Both the position numbers and the translations under genes were made by a program. A model generated the notes under the pieces. The model was not told the DNA's origin and searched no databases. It worked only from the letters and a program-made list of their open reading frames with translations. DNA of 64,000 nt from Trichobilharzia szidati (Eukaryota; Platyhelminthes; Trematoda; Strigeidida; Schistosomatidae), in assembly GCA_944472155.2 (NCBI GenBank), contig OX235277.1, positions 12,100,804 to 12,164,803 on the forward strand, read 5' to 3'. Shown here piece by piece: positions 29,101 through 41,100 of the stretch; positions within the stretch are counted from its first letter, which is position 1, and each line of letters begins with the position of its first letter.

Positions 29101-32100
29101 TTCACATTGGAGTTGAAAATCCGGATCTTATTTTTCATACTGAATGCTGTTGACCTCCACACAGACTTGAGAGTAGTGAAAGCTTGTCTTGCTTTTCCGA
29201 TTCTTGCTTTCATATCCTCGTCAGTTCCGTTCGCCTGTAGTTGAAACGATGCTTCCCAGGTAAGTAAGTAAAATAGGTTGTTTCTTTCGGGTTCCTGCCA
29301 TTTATGCTGATTGTTGTCTGTTGTCGTTGTTGCCCAGGAATCTTCATCACCTCCGTTTTCTCTATGTTCAACTGAAGTCCTATCTTTGATGCTTCTTCTA
29401 TCGCCAACCTGTTGCTTTTCGCTTGCATATCTTCCAGTTAGTGGGAAATCACACATATATCATCGGCGAAGTCCAGATCCCCGAAGAATTTTGTGTGAGC
29501 CCATTTTATGCCTGTTTCCTCATTGCCCGCTGCTTGTCGCATTATTCAGTCTACTGCAATCAGGAAAATCATTGGCGATAGTAGGCAACCCTGTCTTACT
29601 CCCGTCTTCACTTCGAAGGATTCCATGAATTTCCCGTTGTGGATTACCTGGCATGTAGCATTGTCGTAGAGCTGTTGTATGAGATGTATAATTGTCGGTG
29701 GTACCCCATAGTATCGAAGTAGTTTCCAAATCACCTCTCAATCGACACTGTCAAAGGCAATTATCACACTAGTTGCGTCACCCCTGAACTGCAGCCGTGT
29801 TTATATTGGCTTCTTATTTACAGATGGAAAATAGTCTTTGACTGATTTCTTGGTGATGCGTTTATTGACGAACTTTTCTGGAATCTTTTTCATTTCATAG
29901 TGAAATCGCATTTAACCAAACGATTTCTCACTGAATAATTTCAAAAACAAAGTAGCTCGAAACATAAGCGTAAACTTCAAGCGTCAGTATTTATAAATAT
30001 ATGCACAACAAAATCAACGGAGGTTAATGCCAACGGTCAACTAAATTAATAATTAGGTTCTCATAATAATGAGTCAGCTTTAGGGATTTAACAGTATACT
30101 TGTAGGAACATGTGATTTATTGGATTCACTGGGTTGTATCTGAGGTCAGTTGTTTCACAGTGACACTGTATACCAGCTTTAGTGAAGCCGTAGACAACTA
30201 TAAACAGTAACTGGATGGTATTCTGTTATTTCTTGGTTTAAACTCCTATTAATTCGAAAGTCTACATGACTGCGTTGTTTAAAGTAAACTAAGTCTTTGA
30301 TCAGCACTTTCAGGTTTTAAAATATGATCTTCTCTTTCTATGGTTGGTGCACAGGGAAAATATTTCCTTTGATATGGTTCACAGAACGTGGCTGCATGTT
30401 ATATCATTCAGGTAAAGTTAGACGATTTTCAGAATAAAGAACATGAAGAGTATACATGAAATGTTACTTCCCCGAAAACCTGTTACTCGAAATCTTTTAC
30501 GACATACTTTTTTCTAAAATGTGATGAGTGTCTCCTGAACTTTGTTGCTACTGCTCTGTAGAGGACTTAGTAGTGAACTCAGTAACGGTTCATAAATTAG
30601 AATAAAAATCCACGTTTATGAAATAATGTAACGGTATATTACAAAAATACAGTTGAGGGGTAATAGAAATAAAACTTTAGTTCACTACTGGATTCGTGTC
30701 TGCTAGTAGAAGCTGTGTACCGAATGTAGAATAGTTTTCTGATGTGGTTGACAGATTCCTGAAAAATCCAAAGGATACAACATGGATAGAAGTGAAGTAA
30801 GTAGACACTATGAACTAGAGAGAAGAAGAAGCGTCAATCAGTATAATTTATTCAAAATTCTTCTCTAAAGATATGTCTATTTTACTATGAGTCGTTTTAA
30901 ACAAAAGTTACGTACAATGTTTCCACTTTGTAACATCTAACAGAAAACTGCACAATCATGTTGTTCCAGACTCCATAAGTCTTTGATGTCTGTACTTTTG
31001 AAGATAGAAATGCACAACACTTCCTGTTACCTCAAAATAACCTGAAAAGACACAATATAGAAATATAGTTAATCCATCATATTCGCTTAGGGAAGTTGGT
31101 GTGCCTGCGCCTCATTTTTCATTCTTTTCACAAGCATTACTGTATGCATCTTAAATCTAACTTCCCCTCTGACGATATGACGGTTTCTGTTCTGATAGTT
31201 TCTGCATTAGATTATTTTAATATAGATAATTTCATATCCAAGATTAACCAATGATCTTGATCAAATGATCTTAAACTCTGGCCCTGTTTGAATCACTGAG
31301 ATAGCTGAATTTCCATCAGACACAGTGCATCTTATTTTCTTTAATTATTTTTTGATATGATTTCATCATGACTTGATATCGGTTAGAGAAGCATTGGAAA
31401 ACCAGCAGCGAGGACTGCACACCTGTTTAGTCCTTGTTTAGGACTCTTCAACAGTAACTGAATATCAATGAGATGTTCACTAGTGACTAGCCATATTCAG
31501 GTAGATAGTTACCTGAGGTTCTAGTGCGAAGCCGTGACCAGTAGGATACAGCAGGTCGGGCGTGAGGACAAATACTAGCCGAAGACAATGGCTAGCGGTC
31601 CCGCTATGTTGTGAATTGGCAGAAGTATGAATTCGTGGGCTGCCCATTCTGGCTTAGTGGTCTACGAACTCACTTTGTAACTAAAAGGTCCTGGGTTTGA
31701 ACCCTGGCGGCGGATGCGCACTCATGGACAGTCCCATAGAAATAAGATGCTGGTTTCCCAATGGCTCTCTAACCTAAGTCAGCTCATGATGAGATCCTGT
31801 AACCAACCAATTAAATCCCTACAAACCAATACTTCAATATTATTGAAATAATCATTCATTTATGTTCATCTGTTGCCAAATGTAGTCATGCACATTTCTA
31901 ATTGGCTTGCAACCTGTCATCGCTCTTTTCTGGCAGGTCAGAGAAAATACCGCAAAAGATTACTTTATTCTTCAGATCGAATAGAATTACGTCACATAAT
32001 TTACTCTAGATGGCTGTTTTACTTGAAATTCCTGGATGAAGGGAAAATACTACAAAATAAACGACACTTAAAATTGTGTATATTGCGTTAACTTATTATG

Positions 32101-35100
32101 TAGAATAAAGCTGTTATTATTATTACTAGATATTAGACTATTAATTTCGATTGCAGATGTGTAAAAGACTTGTGTCGACTGATATAATCTCATGATTATT
32201 GTAATGTCAGCGACATCAAATATTACTATTCTGGCATCAGTTTTCCTTCAAATCTTTGTTTGTCGCCTCAAATGTCGTTGATTTCGAAGAAAATCCTTAA
32301 GCTGATTTATTATATAAGGAAGACATGAATTTCTATCATAACAATCCACTTTTCTTTACTGTTCTCTCTAATGTAATATTGCGTGGAACAATGAAGGCTG
32401 TAGGCTATGTTAGTAGTGAACATGTGACTCAACTAAGTGACACTGTTGTTGATAGGCATTTGAGCTCTTGCAAACAATTGGTTAAAGTCATCTTATTGTA
32501 TAAGGAACGTCTCCTTTTTCCTCGTACAACTTCGAGTGAAGCTAGACGAGACTTCATAAATTGATGTTAGTACAGCCAAATATAAAGATTCAAACATACC
32601 ATATTTAGCATGGGTTTTGTGTGGAGAAGGATGTCAGAAAGCGGTTGGTAGACCTGATGCTTTATGCAGAATAAATAACCTGTCTGAGGAATACTAATAG
32701 CAAACGACTAACACCCTACTTTTGATTATTTTATTGATTGATATAAGCTGAAAATATTTCATATTTCCATCTTGTCGGAACAGGAATTTAATTTTGAGGT
32801 TTTCTGAGACTTTATGAAAAGGGAAGCTGTTGTTTCATCAGTGAGAAACGCAAAAGCTTTAAAATTAGTGCAATTAGGCAGATTTCACTGATTTCCTAAC
32901 CCATATCCGTTTGATTCCTAAAGAAATAGTGACTAGTTAGGATTCAAGTTATGTTTGACTTAAATCATGATAAGTCCTCATTGTTGCGCTCATATCTAAA
33001 GCAGTTTTTGTCAAAATATTTTCATCTTTCACACTAAATCTATGCAGCGTGCAGCTTCATTTTTACATCCGTCAATCAAGCAACTTTTCATAACAATAAA
33101 CAATTGAGTGAAGAATTGTTTTTTAGTAACTCCTTCCCTTTAGACTACACTTGTAAAATCCATAAGGACAGGGATAATTTAGTCGACAGAGAGAAACATG
33201 AATTTCCCATGAAAAGACAAAATATCACCCAAGCAGTTTTGATGATGACTTGAGGATTTGTATGCCAAACATTCAGTCAAGGGAGACAGTCGACAAAACG
33301 ATCAAGTGATGTGTTTATGAAACTTATAAATACTGCTTCAAGGTGTGAAATTATAGATAATTCGAGTACAGTAAACAAAAGGAACCAACTAGGTGTAAAT
33401 TTATAGGATGACAAAGGACAGGTGCATAATTCAGGCGGCTACATTTGTGGAAAGAAGTAAGAAGAGCAGAGAGGAGTCTGTAAAAGCGATGGAAAGCATA
33501 GTGAGACAAACATCTGAGGTAATTACATCAATTATTGATATAAGTTTGGCTAGGTTAGAAACAAAGTTTAGCACTATTCATCCCTGTGGCTTCAGCCATA
33601 GCCAAGATACCATCAGGGGATTTGTTTGCCTATTTTCTGGTGTGACGCTCACTGTCTAACAACTTAGCTAAAATTACATTGTTTGTATACCTGCTTACTC
33701 CTGCTCGAAACCAACCTAGTTCATGTTTACAAGGATACATTCCTTTGAGCTAGGCTAATAGAAACATAGGGACCGAAGAAGGAAATATTCAAAATAACTA
33801 TGCACTCAAATTCCTCACCTTTTGAATATCTACAGAGAATTTCTGGAGTCCTTCATGGTCCTTATTTTCCATTTTTCAGCTATAAACTTTCCAAAACTGA
33901 TAACAAGCAATCATGAAACCAATCTAATCAATTTACAATTTTCTAGTCCAAATGATTCACAGTCATTTTGTATGAAAACAGAATATTCACTACTCAACCG
34001 AATCAACTGGTCCACCTTAATAGATACTTGTCAGGTGAACGACAGAACTGTACTGCCATTGAAAATCAATAGAAATATCCTAAGTGATCTCAGGGTGTCT
34101 GTAGAAAATATTCCGTTGTCCGGTGGTAAAGGACGTCTTGTAAGAGAGCTACAAACACACAGTATTTATCGAACACAAAAGTCCTTATCTACTTACAAAA
34201 GCAACAACAACAAGCATGAAAATGTTTTAAAGCATGAAAATTCACAGGCGAATTCAGACGATCCAAACTCCTCGGATATCTCAAAGAAATTCAAGTCTCC
34301 TCGTAGAGAAGCACTGATTTTGCATAACTTTACAAACTGTAAGTTTACTCTCTTATGAATTTTATTAAGTTTGGTAGACATTCGAATAAACCCGATATAA
34401 TTATGTGCATCAGTTAAATAAATGTAGGGTACATTTTCAGAGTGAAATTTAATTTTCCTAATTTGATTGGTCCTTATTGCAATAAATAGTCCCTACTTCG
34501 ATAGAAGAGAATTCATCAGAAATACTTTACACCTGAGTTGTTATTCCAAAAGAATTTTGTGGATGATTTAAGTTTTTCTCAGTGATATATACGATTATTT
34601 ATTCGAAACAGTCTGAAATTTCGGTTGGCGCTGGTTAATCGCTATGTTACGAGAGCTGGCTGCAGGAAAAAATTGTAGACAGCAATTTACGTCATTGGTA
34701 CTTCCCGAATCGGGGTCATGAGAAAAACAGTAACAAAGCTTAACCATGAAGAACTCAACAACCAATCACAGAAGACGTAATATGTGCAAATAGGATTCGC
34801 AGATATATGGCTTAACTTTCTGAGAAATGGCAAGAAAACAACCAATCAGAAGACGTTGCTTCTCCGCTGACAATAATGTACATAAAAATCTATAAATATT
34901 CCTTGATTTTCTCAATAAACGATCTGTTGTCTGGTCCTTGTCTTCTGTCGTTACAGCTATTAAATAGTGCTCAGTCAGATAGCATAATTATAGTATCATT
35001 TTCAGGGTAATTCCCAATTCCCAAATTGTATCTCATGCGATGAATCCAAACGTCTAAATACCCTCACATTACAAGCAAACGTATGCTTTTTACCAATTCT

Positions 35101-38100
35101 CATACTAGTAAAATAATATAATAGTTTGGCAATTATGCCTTCCTTCACTCTACTTTGTAAAGTTTAGCACTTTTCGATAAATCAAACTGAGGTATGGCTA
35201 CTTAACTGCATTTAGTTTATTGGCCTCCAAATCATTCAGTTGACGCTAAACCTGCTGAGATAACAGACTTAGCTGTTGAAAAAGTCGTTGTCTTCTTTAG
35301 TCACTGTCAAGCTCTTGAAGATACTTTAGAAATCACCATCATTTGCTCATTATCTTTGGGTTTCACCATCGTTAGCTCCACTGACATGGAGTAGGGCAAT
35401 TTATTTAGTGGATATCAATTAGGAGTGACACCCAGGGTGCACATTTCGTCGTATTCAATACTCATCATCCAGTGTGATGTGCAATCCCCTGTGAGTGATG
35501 TTGATCCCGTTGACGTATACGTATTGGGGGCCAACATTTCAATGGGGACCAAACAATTCCGGTCCAGTTAAGTTGATCAACAGGAATACAAAGTCAGGCA
35601 ACGCAAATAGGATAATTCATATTAGAAAATCTAAACTGTGACGGTCATTCTTTCTGCCTTTTACCCCTCGTCTCGATGTTGACAATCGTCTCTAAATACT
35701 CTTCGAAAGGCTTTATAGAGAACAAAGATGATTTACTCAAAACTAGAGTTGTTCTGTGTTGACAGGTACGCATTAATTTGTCATCTCGTCAAACGTATGG
35801 TATACGTTGATGTAGGTGACTTCCGTTTAAAGCTTCCGGAAATCCATCCGTAAGCTTGTAGCTTATAACTAACCGACCGAGTAATTGAATAACAGAGTTG
35901 TAGTAACGTGGATGACTTCAAATTAGATTTATTCTTGATGTAGCACTTGTTACTGAGTGCCTAAGAGCACTGAAAAGATGTTCTACCACACTATGTACTT
36001 ATTCCACTTTTCCTAACTGAAGTTAAAAGATATCACCAATGAAAATTCAAGAGCTTGACACATCAGTATACTTCTCAAAAGGATTTGTTTAATAAATTTG
36101 AAATATATTACTCAACAATCAAACAATATTCTCAGCTTGTAGTCTTATCATTTTCATTGTCTAATTTATTCTATATAAAGTGACTTTGTGGCATAAAATT
36201 CCGTCCTACAGTATGACTATTAAAACTTTACTCCGTAGTACTGCTGATCGTAAATTCCTCATCCTTTTCGTCTCCAATAACGCCCTATGATTTACATTTT
36301 TAGGGAATATTCTAAATCTGTTACAGAAACCGCTTTAATTATTACTGCTTTTTCTTCAATTCTAGATGAAAATAGCCTGAATAAGACAATTCTTGGTAGT
36401 ATGGATAACTCACATCAGAGTGTGGCATTACAAATGGATCAAAACTTTGCTTATCGTGTTTGGACATGTTTGAAAAATCAAACTTTTATTTGTTATCAAG
36501 CGAAATCATTTCCAGAAGGTATTATTTCGATTATTTTGTGGTATATTCTTTTCTAGTCTTCCATTGTTACCTGTTTTAAACCCTAGACCGATGGTTGATT
36601 ATCTACAACACTGTCTTTGAAATGATGGTCGTCGAATCCCATTTTGGAAAACAGAAAGATTGAGCGAAGAAATATTTACTTTTCAATTACATCCTCATCT
36701 CTGGCTCTACTCTAATATATATAGCATTTTTTACAACACATAACAATTTACCAAACACGTGGCGATATGTTTGTTAACAATAATTAGTGTCAAATGTCAA
36801 TGGGTGGATAATTAACGCAGAAAATCTATACACATTTAAAAAGTAGAAATGGATAGAATAAATTAATTTTACAAGAATAACACGTAATTAAAGATGAAGT
36901 GATCAAAATAAAAATAAAAATAATTTGGACAATTATAATTTAATAGGGGGAGGGGGGCGACGTAGTCCTGTCTTGTAACGATGGCCACGGTAAGCAAAGT
37001 GGCTGTACAAATTTCTTCTGTACACATAGGCTTGGTTTCTTCTGGTGGATTCCGATTGCTTCAGCTGTCTGTAGAAGACGAACTCGTAGAGCAAAGTTAA
37101 GATTAGTCGGAATGCGATAAATAATTTTAAATGCATTTTAACTTGTAATACTGACACTCACCTGATTCTTTTCCAGCCTAGGTCCTAAAGTATCATTGAA
37201 ATAAGAATAAAACTTGGGCACTGTGGTAGAGTGTAATTCCATTATGGGTAGATTTTTTTTTTATTTTGATAGTTTCACAGTGTTATACAGTAATATTTAC
37301 TGATGACGTTTCGAGCACAATGTGATTACCTTGATATATATGAGCAATAAATTGTGCTCGAAACGTCATCAGTAAATATTACTGTATAACACTGTGAGAC
37401 TCTATCAAAATAAAAGAATTTACCCATAATGGAACTAGGTCCTAAAGCCATAATATCAGCACTGTTTAATTCCTCTAGTTATTCTCTGTATTTTTAATGT
37501 TATAAATTCATAATTTTTGTGAATTTATTATATGCGATCCATATAAGTTCACTTTTCAACCTACTGGACAACTTGTAATGGACAAATATGGCCGCTTGAC
37601 ACAACAAAATGTAAACTGTGGACCGAATGATGTACAAATATTTTAGATGCATTAAATAGGGAGATCATTTTAGAAAACGAAATTCTCTTCAAGAATTGAT
37701 TTACAAAGACGTGACTCACACTAATATTGAGCCTTAGATTAGGACTATGTATCAGTACACACCCACCGGGATTGGAGCACAGGACCTTCCAGTTACAAGG
37801 CGAACTCGTAGATCATTCAGGCCTATATTTCGCAGAAGATGAAATTCATCGGCCGTGAGATCGTGTCTCTGTAGCTAAATTGTTTACGTGCTCGCCTTGT
37901 AACCAGAAGGTCCTGAGTACCAGTCTTCGTCAGTATGTACTGTAGAAGAGTTCTAACTTAGGACGCGGCATTCCAGACAAGTACTTTCCGGTTTTCCAAT
38001 GACTGTCTGCTTCACATTCTCTTCAACTTTTCAACATTGCGATAAGTTATGATTAGACTTCGGCACAAACTGTATATCTGTTACTCAGATAATCGTCTGG

Positions 38101-41100
38101 CATCTGAAAAAAACTGATACTGCATTGAACTGGTACTTTTTCATATGATATAGTTATCAAAACCTTATTCCTACATGTAACTGGTTTGTCTGATAGGTCA
38201 TTTAACCGTTAAACTTGAACGGTAATCAGTACTTGCTCTATTTTGACTTTTCTGAACCTAATAGTATTACGATTCTTCATTATCCTCTTTTCTAGTTTCA
38301 GAGATAAATCCCATTAACAACAAATTTAGAAGTAAATTAGGTTGGATTGTTGTCGCAATACTCATTGTGTTATTTCTATGCTGTGGAATCTTGACACTCA
38401 TTCATGTCTACCGTCGCCGATCAGCCAACAGAGTAATTGTGCCAACACTTCATGATAAAGATAAATCTTCAATAAGGAAGTGTACTACATCGCCTGAAAA
38501 GGCAGCAGAAAATGGACATATGTTGCCCCTAAATTCCAGTTTGTAAGTCGATTTTTTTGTTTTCATTTTTGTAACATTTAACACATTCAAAATATATTTG
38601 TAAGCACCAAATTCCCGTATTTATGCCATCACTTTTCGTCAAAGCGGTTGTGAAACCTAAAATATTGTTTGACTGTTTTGATGCATAGCGAAATTGTCCT
38701 CAGGCATTCTGTAGCTTCGTAAAAGGAATCACAGTAATCATTGAATAACGCTTGTATTGTCTTCTATCAATCAGTCGGAGAATATATTCTGACATCGAAT
38801 GATCTCCAGTAAATTGCAGTCATTTATAGTGATGATTTCATTTAGTTTGTTGCATTGTTGGAGGCCACGTATTGAGCCTCCAAGAATGATATGAAGTAGA
38901 GCCAGAGATTTTTGGAAAGAGAGCACAGGTAACAGCACAACATCGATCTACTTCTGGAGTCGTATGCTCCATTCGATTTACTTGTCCATTGAACGGTAAG
39001 CTGTCATGGCCTGAGTGCCCACTAACTTGTATCGCAGTTTCCATGGAGACTGCAACTTTTGTTGTCCTGAGCATCGACAAATGAAGTTTCCAAGGAACCA
39101 CTCTGGGCGATATTGGTGTGTAAGAAGGTGAGCAGCGAATGTACTCTGTTACTGTTAGACACTCCATGAACTTATCAGTCTCAAGTGCATTGCGATGCAA
39201 CCATATATTCATCCATCTCACAGTTCTGTAAACTAGGAAAAATACTCCAGTTTCTTCGATAAGTTCACGCAGTGGACCTACTCAACGGAGTATAATATCA
39301 AAATATTTCAGCTGATGAACTGATTCTAGTTTTATTGAATTGTCAAAAAGAAACGTGACTCCAACATGAGTAATAACTTCATGAGGAATGGCTGATAGTA
39401 GCTGAACTAAAAGCTGTACAAGCAACCTGAATTTTAGAAAACTGACCTCCTTATTGCTCCCCAGAGAATAAGACAGTTCCCCTTTGAAAGTATTTTTGAA
39501 ACGAATGTGAAACAAGTTAGGTAGGGTTTAAAAAAATTGGATCACTAGACATATTCAAGTTTTTTTATATCCCTGAAAGATGGTAACATTTGTTATGTAC
39601 TCAGTTAAATATTTAGTCTTCCAACTCAACTTATTCTATTTCAATCAATTAATAAATTTATGATATAAAACCACTTGACTTTAGATTTACTCATATATGA
39701 GAAATTTACAAATGTCAATTTTGACAACATCTCCCATTACTCTTCAGCAAAAAAAAGAAACTCGGTAGATTAGCAAGGTAGACAAAAGTGAAGTTATGTC
39801 TACTCCCCCCAAACCTACATCACTGTTAATCTCCAGGTCATGCAATCGTCTGAAACATTTTATCAAAAAAGCAGACTAATTCCTTCATTTCATTCGCATA
39901 TTTTATATGGGGGGGAGGAGAAGGTTTCTCTCTTCGTAGACTTTGATATGCAAATAACACTGACGGAATTATCCATCATTTGCATAAAATCAAGTGAAAT
40001 ATTTGTGGTACATATTTACTTCTCGATTTTTTCCACTTTCCAACCTGACTCTAACAGTGAAAATCACCTGAACTATTCCGTTAAGCGGCTATACAGATCC
40101 GATTTTTTCTCGAGTACCACACATGTAGGACACAACGTGATTGCCTAACTAAACTTAAACCGTAGTAGTAACTTGGAATCCACTGGAATATTCCCATCAA
40201 AGTGGAGTCAAAACTCTGTCAGCAAGAATATCGCGGCAGACAATTTACGCAGACAGCTCAAGGTCAGAATGATTTGAACCCATTGAAACAAAACAATACA
40301 TTATGAATATCATGACATCCACAGGCAGAAAGAAGAATTAAAATTAGAAATTAAACAGGAATAAACTGTAAGGATTAAGTGAACAGACGATGTGAAAAAG
40401 TCAGAAGAATGATTTACAGCATAAAAAAAAGAGGATCAGAATTGCATAGTTACTTAAAATACCCAAAGGATTTGCCAGACAACCACTCAATTACGCATTC
40501 TGGACGATCTCTAGTAGGCTGTAAATCACTTCACCACGTTATCCATTCAACAAGCACTCTCGAGATGAGATATGCTTCGGAAACCTCTAGAAACCTTTGC
40601 TTGGAGTTTCAAGTTCAAAACAATGTACCAATCCCCCAAATCTTCTGTCTGATTCTGAGAAATCCTTCCGTAATCTTGACGAAACATTAGGGAAGATCTC
40701 ATTTATCTGAAATGTGTAATGAATGTGTACAACACACTTCGGGCAAATAAGACTAGTTCACATGATCAAATTCGCTGAAGCCTTAGTCCCATTATGGCCT
40801 AAGGCTGATATATGTGTTGCAAGCTTTTTCAGTTTCTCCAAGTGTTAGTTTGTAGGGGTTTGATTGGTTTCAGTATTTCATCATGAACTGACATCAGTTG
40901 GAGAAATATTGTAATACCTAGGAATACTGGACTGGGGGTACTGGACAGTTGTTTCGTCCTAGTTTGGGGCTCTTTAACAATATGCACCAATTAGGGTTCG
41001 AACCCAGGAACTTCTAGTAGACCATTGAGCCACGGGGATACCATCCAATGGTCCATAAATTCCAGATTCTGCCACTTCATGGTATGGCGCGACGACTAGA

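Noticed and set aside
32325..33659. Several 70-85-codon plus frames in intron 7
   Set aside because: No domains, no phase-1 acceptor/donor pairs; skipping them keeps the FN3 domains continuous.
37276..37396. Hammerhead ribozyme reading of the palindrome (it contains CTGATGA)
   Set aside because: CTGATGA here is followed by the palindrome, not by a stem II and GAA at the required distance; kept only as an inverted terminus.
38838..39221. 127-codon minus-strand open frame in intron 10, with weak resemblance in a neighbouring frame to Gypsy integrase words
   Set aside because: No catalytic motif in order, frame shifts needed, and chance open frames of this length occur; not enough to call an element.
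39840..40690. Two ~100-codon plus frames in intron 10
   Set aside because: Low-complexity composition, no family resemblance, no splice support.
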